A stretch of DNA of 64,000 nt from Mangrovibacterium lignilyticum (GTDB taxonomy: Bacteria; Bacteroidota; Bacteroidia; Bacteroidales; Prolixibacteraceae), in assembly GCF_010882175.1 (NCBI RefSeq), contig NZ_WKLH01000001.1, positions 186,001 to 250,000 of the forward strand, written 5' to 3'. Made by a program: the position numbers and the translations under genes. Under the pieces are notes generated by a model, which was not told the DNA's origin, searched no databases, and saw only the letters and a program-made list of their open reading frames with translations. Below, one piece after another: positions 1 through 8,905 of the stretch (position 1 is its first letter; every line of letters begins with the position of its first letter).

Positions 1-2354
1 TCTAATTGGGTGCCATCTTCAAATACGAATTTGCCATCAACCAAATAGCGACACAGATAACCGGATTTGCGGCTGAAATCGATTTGGAAGTTTTCGCCTT
101 TCACCAACAGGTAGTTTATATCTTCGTCAACAATCGTTGGCTCAACGACCTTCTGATTGACCGCCACTTTATTGGCTAAAACGACATCGCTAAACTGCCA
201 TTCGTTGACGGCCAACTGCTGACGAGCCAATGCGTAACCGGCCGAAACAAGCTGTTCCTCCGATTTTAGTTTATAGGCAACATTTACAAATACTTCGTTA
301 GCCTCAAGGTCTGCTGGTATTTTAACGCCCAAGTCAACTTTAACTTTTTGTTGTGGACCAACATGCAGATCGCTAACTGTTCCGGTTTTCAATACCTTTC
401 CGTCAGCTACCAGTTCCCATTCAAGGTAGAAGTTTGACAGATCTCGGAAAAAATATTCGTTATAGACCTCAACCTGTCCGTTTTTCAAATCAACCGGCGT
501 GGTCCAGATCGACTGGTAGTAATAGCCAACTTCTTTGTAATGCGGATTTGGCTTCCGATCAGGGCTGATCAGACCATTATCCAAAAAGTTATTATCGGTC
601 GCATCATAGGGGTTGAAATCGCCACCATAAGCATAAATCAATTGACCGTCTTTGTTTTGCCAATGGATGGACTGGTCGACAAAATCCCAGATAAACCCAC
701 CCTGATAGAGCGGATATTTACGAATTAAATCCCAGTACTCTTTGAAACCACCTTCAGAGTTGCCCATGGCGTGGGCGTATTCACATTGAATGAGGGGTTT
801 CTTCTTATCAGACTGGCCATATTTCTCGCTGTTCTTGTAATCGTAATACATCGGGCAAAAAATATCGGTGAATTCATTTTCACCTGCCCGCTCGTACTGG
901 ACCGGGCGCGATTTATCGTAAGCCTTCGTCCATTTGTAACAAGCTTCGAAATTAGAGCCGAAGCCCGCCTCATTCCCCATCGACCAAATAATGACTGATG
1001 GATGGTTGTAATTTCGGAGTACATTCCGCTGATCGCGCTCCAAGTGAGCTTTTGCAAACAACGGGTTCTTAGCCAGCGTTTCATCGCCATAGCCCATCCC
1101 GTGCGACTCGACATTGGCTTCGGCAACGACATAAATCCCGTACTTATCGCACAGCTCATACCACAAGTTGTTATCGGGATAGTGGCACGTACGCACCGCA
1201 TTCACGTTGAACTTCTTCATCATCAGGATATCCTGCTCCATGCGCTCGGGTGAAACCACATAACCTCCATCCGGATCCAGTTCGTGACGGTTCACCCCTT
1301 TAATCAGAATAGGCTGACCATTCACACAAAGCTGGCTGTTTTTCATCTCAACCTTACGGAAACCGACTTTTACGGTAATCACTTCCTGCACCGCCCCTGA
1401 TTTTTTCAAGGTGGCAGTCAGGCTGTAAAGTGTTGGTGTTTCAGCCGTCCATTTTTCAGGCTTAGCCACTTCAATTTCTGTGACCAATTCGTCGGAGCCA
1501 CTCAGCTGTTTTTCGCCTACAACTTTTCCTGTTGCATCGGTTAGCTTCAATTCAACATCGGCTTTCGCTGATAAATCGACTTTTACCTGCAGTGTACCAT
1601 CGGTATAATCGTTTACTAAGTCCGGGGTAACTTTCAAGTCGCTGATGTAGGTTTTATTGCGGGCATAAAGATAGCAGTCTCTGCCAACACCTGAGAAACG
1701 CCAGAAATCCTGGTCTTCCAGGTAGCTGCCATCACACCAGCGAAATGTCTGAAATGCCACAAGGTTTTTCCCCGGCTTTAGATATTTTGTCAGGTCGAAT
1801 TCAGCCTCCAGTTTGCTGTCTTCGCTGTAACCAACAAACTTGCCGTTGACATACAGGTTGATATTAGAAGTCACCGAGCCAAAGTGAACAAAAATTTCTT
1901 TACCGCTCCAATCAGCCGGCAACTCAATTTCTCTACGATAAGTACCTACATGATTGTTTTCTTCAGGCACAATGGGCGGGGTATTTTTATACTGGTGGCG
2001 CCAGGCGTATCCGATATTGACATAAAGCGGATCTCCATAACCGTTCAATTCCCAAAGTCCGGGAACCTGCATGTCGTTCCAGCCTTTATCGTTCATGTCA
2101 ACTTTGTAGAAATCGGTTGGCCGTTGCCAGGCATGCTGCACCCAGTTGAATTTCCACACGCCATTCAGGCTCATAAAATTACTCGAACTTTCTTTTAAGC
2201 CGGTTTCTGCTTTCGCTTCTGACTCGTAGGCAAAGAACGCACTGTGCATCGGCACGCGGTTTACTTCATTCACCTTCGGATCCTGCCAGTAGTTTTGTGC
2301 CTGAGCTCCAAAACCCGCCAACATCATCGCGACAGCTAATATCTTTTTTTTCAT
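1..2354 (-). CDS. GH2 family beta-galactosidase (LacZ-type), C-terminus cut by window edge
   Basis: Secreted or periplasmic glycoside hydrolase that would remove terminal beta-galactosyl residues. The reading frame is open from the ATG at 2354 to the left edge, giving about 784 residues of a family that usually has about 1,000-1,100. A signal peptide covers roughly residues 1-20 (MKKKILAVAMML, then GAQAQ). The jelly-roll domain follows at about residues 40-220, then the Ig-like domain, then the TIM barrel with GVNRHELDP. The family acid/base is the Glu in GNEAG (E462) and the nucleophile is the Glu in IQCEYAHAMGNSEGG (E525); both motifs are intact. The downstream beta-sandwich is only partly present. 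The gene follows the GH97 gene on the same strand with a 146-nt gap that holds no clear promoter. Family assignment is firm, but the substrate could be any beta-galactoside of plant or algal origin. Confidence 0.93.
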   Translation of the reverse strand, partial: MKKKILAVAMMLAGFGAQAQNYWQDPKVNEVNRVPMHSAFFAYESEAKAETGLKESSSNFMSLNGVWKFNWVQHAWQRPTDFYKVDMNDKGWNDMQVPGLWELNGYGDPLYVNIGYAWRHQYKNTPPIVPEENNHVGTYRREIELPADWSGKEIFVHFGSVTSNINLYVNGKFVGYSEDSKLEAEFDLTKYLKPGKNLVAFQTFRWCDGSYLEDQDFWRFSGVGRDCYLYARNKTYISDLKVTPDLVNDYTDGTLQVKVDLSAKADVELKLTDATGKVVGEKQLSGSDELVTEIEVAKPEKWTAETPTLYSLTATLKKSGAVQEVITVKVGFRKVEMKNSQLCVNGQPILIKGVNRHELDPDGGYVVSPERMEQDILMMKKFNVNAVRTCHYPDNNLWYELCDKYGIYVVAEANVESHGMGYGDETLAKNPLFAKAHLERDQRNVLRNYNHPSVIIWSMGNEAGFGSNFEACYKWTKAYDKSRPVQYERAGENEFTDIFCPMYYDYKNSEKYGQSDKKKPLIQCEYAHAMGNSEGGFKEYWDLIRKYPLYQGGFIWDFVDQSIHWQNKDGQLIYAYGGDFNPYDATDNNFLDNGLISPDRKPNPHYKEVGYYYQSIWTTPVDLKNGQVEVYNEYFFRDLSNFYLEWELVADGKVLKTGTVSDLHVGPQQKVKVDLGVKIPADLEANEVFVNVAYKLKSEEQLVSAGYALARQQLAVNEWQFSDVVLANKVAVNQKVVEPTIVDEDINYLLVKGENFQIDFSRKSGYLCRYLVDGKFVFEDGTQL

Positions 2355-2500
2355 ATCAAATTATGTATTTTATAAATGGATTGTTCTTTCAATTAAAAAT
2401 GACCCTTTATTAATTAAACGCAAATCTGCCCATAATCCCCTAAATGAATTCATAAAAATTTACACTGTGGTTAAGCAGAGCATGCAAGCTGTTGCGTAAA

Positions 2501-4441
2501 TTATTCGACGGGCACAAGGTAGGCTGCAAAACCTCCTCCGGCGACCATCTTCATCGTCAGCTTGTCGCCATGTGAGACTGTCGTTTCTGACCGTTGCAGT
2601 TTTTCTGCATCAACAGAGGAATCTTCAACATCTTCAAAAGCAACCATTCGGTATTTGCCCGATCCCAGAAAATCAAGCTTAATCTCCAGTTCCCGTTCAT
2701 CACTATTCGTCATTGATCCAATGAACCACTGATCGCCCGAACGACGCGCCATGGTAATATACTCACCAATCTGTCCGTTCAGCACTTTGGTATCGTCCCA
2801 CACCGATTTTACCTTTTTCAGGAACTCTGCGCCTTCCTGTCCTTTGTAATTATCCGGGTGATCGCAGGCAACCATAAACGGACTGTCGTAAACCACAAAC
2901 TCCGCCAACTGAAAACAGCGGGTTCCCAATACATTGGCAGGACTGGTGCACTTGAAATCCTCCGGTGTACGGTTCAAAAAACCGCCCGGAGTGAAATCCA
3001 TCGGTCCGGCCAACATCCGCGTGAAAGGTAAGGTCAGGCAATGCTCGGGAGTTACCCTGTTCGACCATTTGTTATACTCATTTCCCATTACTCCCTCGCG
3101 GGTTAGTAAATTTGGATAAGTTCTCCTGAAACCGTCCGGTTTGTATGCCCCGTGAAAGTCAACCATCAGGTGATATTTAGCTGCAGTTTTCACAATTTTA
3201 TGATACCAGTTCACCATTTCCTGGTCCTCGCGGTCCATAAAGTCGATTTTAATTCCAACCAGTCCCCATTCTTCATACAAAGCAAATGCCTTCTCAATAT
3301 CGCTGCGATCAACATCGGTCCAGTAAAGCCAAACCCAACATTTTACTCCTCTGCTCTTGGCATAGTCGAGTACCTCAGGCATATTCACATCCGGATTGAC
3401 GGTTGTAATATCAGCATCCGGTTGATTGAACCGACCATACCATTGCCAGTCAATCAACTGATAGGGCCATCCCATTTCGCTAGCCAAATCGATGTATTGT
3501 TTTATGGTTTTGGTATCCATTTGCACCTCTGCACTCCACCAATGATCCCAGGCTGACAGCCCCGGCTTGATCCATGACGGATCTTCAATGGCGCATGGAT
3601 CATTCAAATTGCAAACCAACTCAGATTCGACCAAATTTCCCGGGGTATCCCCCAGCATGATCACGCGCCAAGGGGTTTTGTGCGGAATTGTGATAATATC
3701 CTTTTCACCATCTGTACCTTGCCCCGGCCTTGGAGAGAGTTGTACCTTTAAACTATTTGTTTTATTGGGCAAGGTCGGTTTCAGAAACATGCCTCCAAAA
3801 TCAACAATAGCAGCTTCAGTAATGGCAGCATAACACGTATCGTTCACCTTCAATGTAACCGGAAGCCCAAGCAACATTAGATTCGTTATATCCGATATAT
3901 TTCGTTTCAAAAATTCGGTTTCCTGAGACGACTCAAAAGTCTTGTAGTCGGCTGCCCAACAAGTGAAATCTTCCGAAAAATCGAACGTCGTGCCTTCGTC
4001 TGTAATGGTATACTTCTCCAACTGACCCGGCCCGGTAAACTCATTTCGGAAAGCAACTCCATCATTATAGGCTCTGACGGTTAAATTTAGGGTACGTCGC
4101 GGAAACCGTTTTTCTTCCAGCGACAGGATCAATTCGTTATAATGATTAATGACCTCCGATTCGCGTTTCAGCACTGGCTTCCAGCTTTCGTTTATTTCGT
4201 TTTGGGTTGAAGCTTTCACCTGCAAATCGTTTCCCAAAGGAGGTTGACTGGCAAAGCGATAACTTACTGCCGACCCGGAAACAACAGCCACTCCATCCCG
4301 AAAAACGGAATAACTTACATTATCACCGATATCAATTTTTATCTCGGATTTCCCGTTTGGAGATTTTAAAACATACTGTGCCAGTCCCGAATAAGCAGTA
4401 AACAAGCCTAGTAGAACGATTAATACGATTCTTTTCATCAA
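2501..4441 (-). CDS. GH97 family alpha-glycosidase, probably retaining alpha-galactosidase type
   Basis: Exported enzyme of 646 residues, the usual size of GH97 (SusB family). The signal peptide is at residues 1-21, ending in YSGLAQ. An N-terminal beta-super-sandwich (about 22-290) precedes a TIM barrel (about 295-560, starting near LSAWDHWWS) and a C-terminal beta-domain. In GH97, retaining members such as B. thetaiotaomicron BtGH97b use an Asp nucleophile that inverting SusB-type members lack. Here GIKIDFMD carries Asp400 where I expect that nucleophile, and Glu455 in GNEYNKW lies where the general acid is expected. This points to an alpha-galactosidase rather than an alpha-glucosidase, by eye alignment only. 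The GH2 beta-galactosidase downstream on the same strand suggests a shared galactoside substrate. Start could be Met1 or Met2. Confidence 0.9.
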   Translation of the reverse strand: MMKRIVLIVLLGLFTAYSGLAQYVLKSPNGKSEIKIDIGDNVSYSVFRDGVAVVSGSAVSYRFASQPPLGNDLQVKASTQNEINESWKPVLKRESEVINHYNELILSLEEKRFPRRTLNLTVRAYNDGVAFRNEFTGPGQLEKYTITDEGTTFDFSEDFTCWAADYKTFESSQETEFLKRNISDITNLMLLGLPVTLKVNDTCYAAITEAAIVDFGGMFLKPTLPNKTNSLKVQLSPRPGQGTDGEKDIITIPHKTPWRVIMLGDTPGNLVESELVCNLNDPCAIEDPSWIKPGLSAWDHWWSAEVQMDTKTIKQYIDLASEMGWPYQLIDWQWYGRFNQPDADITTVNPDVNMPEVLDYAKSRGVKCWVWLYWTDVDRSDIEKAFALYEEWGLVGIKIDFMDREDQEMVNWYHKIVKTAAKYHLMVDFHGAYKPDGFRRTYPNLLTREGVMGNEYNKWSNRVTPEHCLTLPFTRMLAGPMDFTPGGFLNRTPEDFKCTSPANVLGTRCFQLAEFVVYDSPFMVACDHPDNYKGQEGAEFLKKVKSVWDDTKVLNGQIGEYITMARRSGDQWFIGSMTNSDERELEIKLDFLGSGKYRMVAFEDVEDSSVDAEKLQRSETTVSHGDKLTMKMVAGGGFAAYLVPVE

Positions 4442-4727
4442 TTTGAAATTATTGGGGTTTTATTTTGAAAGGTTTATGTCGTTTTGAATTCCTACTTCCT
4501 GGAATAATTCGCCTCAAGATAACAATAATCAGAATAATTGATTGAATCAATTGCAGCTGTATTGATCGATTTAATCGTAAAACTGACCTTCAAATTAAAC
4601 AGACAAATACGGAGATCGACTATAACGACCTAGCTCATAAAATGAAACACACCGGAAATCGTTTTTAAACGATTTAAGACAAGGAAAGCTTGAAAGACCA
4701 TTAACAACCAGGCTGAAATTCACCAAA
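4442..4727. other. Non-coding gap upstream of GH97
   Basis: AT-rich stretch between the GH97 start and the terminator of the tRNA-Pro gene. It presumably carries the promoter of the GH97/GH2 pair, but no convincing TAnnTTTG element was found. No ORF of interest. Confidence 0.5.
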
Positions 4728-4767
4728 TAAAAAAGCCCGTAAGTTCAAAATACTTACGAGCTTTTTT
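4728..4767 (-). terminator. Rho-independent terminator of tRNA-Pro
   Basis: Read on the minus strand, a stem of about 10 bp (CTCGTAAGTA against its near complement ACTTACGGG) with a short A/T-rich loop is followed by a run of six Ts. It lies directly 3' of tRNA-Pro. The A-run on the other side could let it work in both directions. Confidence 0.8.
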
Positions 4768-4777
4768 CTCTTTGAGG

Positions 4778-4850
4778 TCGGGATGATCTGACTCGAACAG
4801 ACGACCCCCACGTCCCGAACGTGGTACGCTACCAACTGCGCTACATCCCG
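4778..4850 (-). tRNA. tRNA-Pro (anticodon CGG)
   Basis: Folds into a full cloverleaf of 73 nt. The acceptor stem CGGGATG pairs with CATCCCG and the discriminator is A. D stem GCGC/GCGT has the loop AGTTGGTA. The anticodon stem CCACG/CGTGG has the loop TTCGGGA, which places CGG at positions 34-36 and therefore reads CCG proline codons. The T arm has the loop TTCGAGT. The CCA end is not fully encoded (the genome has CCT), so the tail must be completed after transcription. A terminator follows at once. Confidence 0.97.
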
Positions 4851-4987
4851 ATTAAACAACGGCATGCAAAAATAATATTTTCATTTTAAAAGAATAAAAC
4901 CGATGCCGAATATTTTATTCTAAAATTGATTTATTTTGAACTTACTCCCCTTATTTATTCTCTCACAATACTTAAGCGCTACTTTGA

Positions 4988-6190
4988 TCAGTCTTTATTT
5001 AAGAACGAATCCAAATAACTAAATACAGGTGTTAGCTGCCCTTGCTTTAAAATGGTGGCCCGCTCGGCAATTCCTTCAGTGTCTTCACCAAAAATGGACG
5101 GAAAAACAAACGTGTACAGATCCCGTGCAAAGGTTCTTGATGCATCCAGCGGCAAGGCTGTGGGTAAATTATCGACAGCCATCACGGTAACATTCTTCGA
5201 ATGACTGAATGCCGGCTCCTCCGCTAACTCATAGGGATTAACATCATAAAAAGGCTCTTCAATGGAGCTGGTTCGCATTGTCGTCGGAATCGGACCTTCC
5301 AGGTCGCAACTAACGTCGGCAATAAGCGAAATGGCAAACTTTCGATCTGCCAACTGCTCCTTAGTGAAGAAAACAGGTGAGTTACTGTCCCAAAAATGGC
5401 AGGCAATAAACACATCCGCATTTTCCAGGTAGGGTTGAAATTTGGAGACATAATCCGAAGGATCTTTGTAAAACTCCTGTTGACTAAAAGTCCCGTCTTT
5501 GGGGGCCACATAATCTTCCGGATCCAAACGACTGTAAACGGCGTGCTTATATTCGCGATTAATAAAATCCAGCGGACTGACCTCGGGAATTCCTATTTCG
5601 CGGATAATTTCCAATGCTCCGGCAGCGACTCTTCCACCGCCGGTTAAAACAATTTTCAGGGGTGGCACTTTAAATTGCCTCAAGTGGTGATGTAACTCTT
5701 TTAAGTCGCGGCATTCTTCCGGACCCGGAATATCAACCTTCAGGAATCGTTTCGCAATGCCTTTAAAGGCATAATAGCTTCCGACAACTCCAGCCCAAAA
5801 GCCAAAAGCGACCAACCGATTTTTTTTCGAATCAGTAAAATATTCATAATCCAGCAGGGTAATTTTCTTAAGGGCCATTTCAGCAAAAAAACCTTGATTA
5901 TAGCCTTGTTTTTTGGCCACATGGGCAAACATGATGTAGGTTTTACCTTCAATCATCGTTTCTGGAGCTACTTCTTTCACGCCAATCAAGAGGTCGCAAT
6001 GCGACACATCTTCGACAACAGGGATTCCTATTTCCCGATACTCATCATCGGTGTGAACCCTCACCTGGCTCGTCTGAACAAACAACTCTACATTTGGATA
6101 ATTTTCCCGAATCATGACAGCTGTTTCAGGCGTAATAGCCACTCGTCTGTCTTTCCATCTTCGGGTTTCCCGGAGTATTCCAACTTTCAT
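4988..6190 (-). CDS. LYS1/alanine dehydrogenase-like NAD(P)-dependent dehydrogenase
   Basis: Cytoplasmic protein of 400 residues with no signal peptide. The N-terminal half starts MKVGILRETRRWKDRRVAITP, which is characteristic of the alanine dehydrogenase/transhydrogenase N-terminal family (catalytic Arg and Lys in the RxxEKRV-like region). The nucleotide-binding half begins near KIVLTGGGRVAAGALEII, a glycine-rich turn. By overall pattern it is closest to the saccharopine dehydrogenase (lysine-forming, LYS1) branch, which in Bacteroidota is usually annotated only as an oxidoreductase. The substrate is therefore not established: alanine, saccharopine or a related amino acid imine are all possible. 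It is monocistronic, with a possible promoter at 6215-6245, and is divergent from ssrA. Confidence 0.75.
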   Translation of the reverse strand: MKVGILRETRRWKDRRVAITPETAVMIRENYPNVELFVQTSQVRVHTDDEYREIGIPVVEDVSHCDLLIGVKEVAPETMIEGKTYIMFAHVAKKQGYNQGFFAEMALKKITLLDYEYFTDSKKNRLVAFGFWAGVVGSYYAFKGIAKRFLKVDIPGPEECRDLKELHHHLRQFKVPPLKIVLTGGGRVAAGALEIIREIGIPEVSPLDFINREYKHAVYSRLDPEDYVAPKDGTFSQQEFYKDPSDYVSKFQPYLENADVFIACHFWDSNSPVFFTKEQLADRKFAISLIADVSCDLEGPIPTTMRTSSIEEPFYDVNPYELAEEPAFSHSKNVTVMAVDNLPTALPLDASRTFARDLYTFVFPSIFGEDTEGIAERATILKQGQLTPVFSYLDSFLNKD

Positions 6191-6214
6191 ATTCTCGTCT
6201 TAGGGGTACTTGTC

Positions 6215-6245
6215 CGAAGATACAGAAAAAACCAACTGTAATCAA
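6215..6245 (-). promoter_or_regulatory. Possible Bacteroidota sigma-ABfr promoter of the dehydrogenase gene
   Basis: On the minus strand TTG is followed after 20 nt by TATCTTCG, one base off the TAnnTTTG -7 element. It lies 25 nt upstream of the start codon at 6190. Spacing fits the family, but both boxes are short. Confidence 0.35.
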
Positions 6246-6314
6246 AAAGATCCAATCTGCTGAATCATAAATCTGCCTTAACCAGTAAAATAATGTAAAG
6301 ACCTCCAATCCTTC

Positions 6315-6343
6315 TTGGATTACCGAAAAATAATGTAATTTTG
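6315..6343 (+). promoter_or_regulatory. Bacteroidota-type promoter of ssrA
   Basis: TTG at 6315-6317 and a perfect TAnnTTTG -7 element (TAATTTTG, 6336-6343), 18 nt apart. The expected start of transcription lies a few bases before the mature tmRNA end at 6358, consistent with RNase P trimming of a short leader. Confidence 0.7.
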
Positions 6344-6357
6344 TGCTCCATTCTACC

Positions 6358-6752
6358 GGGGATGACTGGTTTTGACAGCGGGTAGAAGAGGTATGTAAGC
6401 ATGCTGAGCTTTGTCTGTTGGCTCAATAATCTCAATAGGCAAACTTTTAATTGGCGAAAACAACTACGCTCTTGCTGCGTAATTCTACTAAGTAGATTAC
6501 ACTTAATCCCGACACTAGGTGCCGGGACAAGACATCGCCCGGGTGCTAATTTCCTGAAGCGGCCCGATCCGGCGGTGCAAGTAAATCGGGAATAGTGAAA
6601 GCTTTGCTTCGGAGCTTTTGCAAAAATTAAGAAGCTAAGGTAGTAGTCGGTGGCCTTGATCCTGCTGCTACACGAAAATTAAGTCGGGGATAAGCATGTA
6701 GAAAGCATATTGCTTCCTCGTTTGGACCCGGGTTCGATTCCCGGCATCTCCA
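6358..6752 (+). ncRNA. ssrA: Transfer-messenger RNA (tmRNA)
   Basis: One-piece tmRNA of about 395 nt that rescues stalled ribosomes and tags the nascent chain for proteolysis. The 5' end GGGGATGACTGG pairs with the 3' acceptor strand CATCTCC (6745-6751), and the tRNA-like domain has the T arm GGGTTCGATTCCC. The resume reading frame encodes the tag GENNYALAA with its TAA stop (6453-6482), ending in the expected ALAA degron. The middle holds the pseudoknot-rich domain. The terminal CCA is not encoded. Promoter and terminator flank it closely. A 64-codon ORF across it is a by-product and not a gene. Confidence 0.97.
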
Positions 6753-6778
6753 CAAATAAAAACCACTTCAATATGGAA

Positions 6779-6812
6779 GCGAGCACTTTAAAAATGCTCG
6801 CTTTTATTTTTT
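6779..6812 (+). terminator. Rho-independent terminator of ssrA
   Basis: Perfect 7-bp stem GCGAGCA/TGCTCGC around a 9-nt A-rich loop, followed by TTTTATTTTTT. It lies 26 nt past the mature tmRNA end. Confidence 0.85.
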
Positions 6813-7139
6813 AGTCAACATCTAGTCTACATTGCCGAAAACCTTTCAAATCTACAGCATTACTATTTGCCGTCAGTTGCATCAGAAAACAGCGGAATTT
6901 GTTATCTATATATTACAATTACCGATATCATAAATCATTATCGACTCTGACACCGGAATCAGTGTATCGAAACTAAGGTGCACAGACTTTAAAAGAGCGA
7001 AAGCAAATAAAAATTAGTACTCTAAATCAGAGAAGACGACTAAACAAAAAAGTCACTTAAAATCAATTTGATTATTAAAAAGTACTCATTAAATCGTAAT
7101 GGAAATATGTCCCGATTGGTTTGACGTTAAGCAGCTGTC
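6813..7139. other. Gap between ssrA and the frameshifted small gene; no gene seen
   Basis: AT-rich sequence with no supported coding region or RNA. A 44-codon plus-strand ORF starting at 7099 runs antisense to the more protein-like minus-strand remnant and is not believed. Confidence 0.5.
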
Positions 7140-7317
7140 TCAGTTGATCTTAGCGTCTGATTCGTGGATCCCCTTGTCCGGGCCAATTACCCACCAGAAA
7201 TACCAGTCCCATAAGCCGATTGCTATAAAGTAGCCTTTATAAGGTATGGGGTGCCATGGCGGTCATAATCTCGACAAAAGAACCCCACATTGATATACAA
7301 AAAACAAGTAATTTCAT
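7140..7317 (-). pseudogene. Small membrane protein gene, probably frameshifted
   Basis: On the minus strand the ATG at 7317 opens a frame starting MKLLVFCISMWGSFVEIM, which looks like a membrane segment but stops after 26 residues. One frame over, the reading continues without a stop for 41 residues, including KGYFIAIGLWDWYFWWVIG and then a charged tail ending SDAKIN. The two halves together would make a protein of about 58 residues with two hydrophobic segments. The break lies near 7262. Either a real frameshift has killed a small gene or there is a sequencing indel; chance cannot be excluded. I do not recognise the family. Confidence 0.35.
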
Positions 7318-7464
7318 TTTTACAAGTTATCACTCATGGGGGAGATATGCACTTTAGATTAAATTCAACAGTAATAAGGAGGATGTATGAAACTAAAATA
7401 ATCCTTAGCCTTCTATCCAATGAAATTTAGCAACTCCAAGGTTGAAGACTTACACAGACTCATT

Positions 7465-8145
7465 TCAAGTAAGAATACATGCACACCCAAGAGTAGGGTA
7501 ACTTTTTCCTTTCACCTCCGGACATTCCATTAAATGTGTCTTCGGAGAGAAATGATACAAATATCGTTTCAGTACATCTACACTTTCACGGGCGATTAGG
7601 CTGTCTTCGTTTGGCAGATGGTTATAAATTAAAGCTTTAATCTCAATTTTCCGACTCAGGCAGGCTTCTATACTCAGCAACGTATGGTTGATACTGCCCA
7701 GTCTTGATGAACTCACAAGTATTAGAGGAAAGCCTTTAGCTTGCAAATAGTCGATTGTCAGTAAGTCATCTTTAATTGGAACCATTAATCCTCCGGCTCC
7801 CTCTAAAAGCACCGTATCGTATGTTCTCTCCAGGTGTTTCGTTGCTTGGCTGATGAACTCGGGACTAATCGTTGTATTTTCCATTCGGGCGGAGAGATGG
7901 GGCGAAGCCGGGAACCTAAAAACATAGGGGCAGGTTACTTTTTTCAAATCAACCTCCTGCAGGTCAATTCCCATAATTTCCCGATGCCGGAGCAGATCGT
8001 TAGCAATTTCGCCACTTCCGGTTTGGACCAGCTTTTGTGTAATTACTTTTATGCCATTTTGGTAGAGTTCGCGGGCAAGCAACCCGGTTATCATCGTTTT
8101 GCCGCAGTCGGTGTCGATGCCGCTAATAAAATAGGTTTTACTCAT
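7465..8145 (-). CDS. bioD: Dethiobiotin synthetase
   Basis: ATP-dependent carboxylase that closes the ureido ring of dethiobiotin from 7,8-diaminopelargonate and CO2, the penultimate step of biotin synthesis in the cytoplasm. The 226-residue product is normal in size. The P-loop is FISGIDTDCGKT near the N-terminus, where most family members have GTDTDVGKT. The VLLEGAGGLMVPI motif near residue 115 is typical of BioD. It is the last gene of the bio operon and overlaps the end of bioC by 8 bp, which implies translational coupling. No strong terminator is seen after its stop. Confidence 0.95.
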   Translation of the reverse strand: MSKTYFISGIDTDCGKTMITGLLARELYQNGIKVITQKLVQTGSGEIANDLLRHREIMGIDLQEVDLKKVTCPYVFRFPASPHLSARMENTTISPEFISQATKHLERTYDTVLLEGAGGLMVPIKDDLLTIDYLQAKGFPLILVSSSRLGSINHTLLSIEACLSRKIEIKALIYNHLPNEDSLIARESVDVLKRYLYHFSPKTHLMECPEVKGKSYPTLGCACILT

Positions 8146-8905
8146 GTTTGTTTTTTGCTAATAAGATGATTGGATGATAGGTTAACACAAAATCATTCGG
8201 GGTGCTAACCGGGTAATTCATTTCAAACGCCTCCAGTTTCCGACGATTCCAGCACGATGTTTTTGCAATGGCGTTCACACCTGTATTTTTAATATGCCGA
8301 AGTACATCGGTGGGGTGATTAAAATGAAGTTGTACTTGTTCATCGTGCAGGTAGAGAATATCAAAGTGATCACTCATCATTTCCCGGATTTCATTTGCCG
8401 TATAATAAAGCAGGCCCTGGTTGCTGGCTGTTTTGATTTCCTGAAAATTTTGTGGGCCGAATGTGCTGAAGGCAAATAATCCACCCGGCTTCACCGCATG
8501 GTGAACTTTCAGTATAAAGGCCTTTAGATTGTGGAACCACTGAACTGTTGACGACGATAGAACGGCATCTAAATGTCTCGGAAATTCAATTATTTCCGCA
8601 TCTCCTTCGAGAAAAGTCCAATCCTTAAACTGGTGTTGCCTGAAGATTTCTTCAATGCCGTTTTCTTTTGCGCCAACCAGGTCATTGACATAGTATTTAC
8701 GGGGCGTTGCTATTTTTAGGATTTCGTTTGTTAGCAGGCCGGACCCGCATCCAACCTCAAGCAGTGAGCTGAAAGTGGTTAGTCCGTTTGTCGCCAGACA
8801 ATCGGTCAGCTTACCGCAGATTTCGCGTTGCACAGAAGCATGCTGATTGTAGCTGTGCCTACTTTTCCCAAATCGTTTTCTTACGGTTTCTTTGTCGATG
8901 ATCAT
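8138..8905 (-). CDS. bioC: Malonyl-ACP O-methyltransferase
   Basis: SAM-dependent methyltransferase that caps the malonyl carboxyl so that fatty-acid synthesis can build the pimeloyl chain. I choose the ATG at 8905 (MIIDKETVRKRFGKSRHSYN). It gives a 255-residue protein of family length and overlaps the bioG stop as ATGA. A longer frame to 8968 exists but would run into bioG. SAM-binding motif I is LLEVGCGSGLL and the acidic motif II is near YVNDL. The neighbour bioG supplies the matching demethylase (esterase), so this operon carries the BioC-BioG version of the pimelate pathway. Confidence 0.93.
   Translation of the reverse strand: MIIDKETVRKRFGKSRHSYNQHASVQREICGKLTDCLATNGLTTFSSLLEVGCGSGLLTNEILKIATPRKYYVNDLVGAKENGIEEIFRQHQFKDWTFLEGDAEIIEFPRHLDAVLSSSTVQWFHNLKAFILKVHHAVKPGGLFAFSTFGPQNFQEIKTASNQGLLYYTANEIREMMSDHFDILYLHDEQVQLHFNHPTDVLRHIKNTGVNAIAKTSCWNRRKLEAFEMNYPVSTPNDFVLTYHPIILLAKNKHE

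Noticed and set aside
6401-6595. 64-codon ORF inside ssrA
   Set aside because: It lies wholly within the tmRNA; the only translated part is the tag frame.
7099-7233. 44-codon plus-strand ORF
   Set aside because: Antisense to the more protein-like minus-strand remnant.
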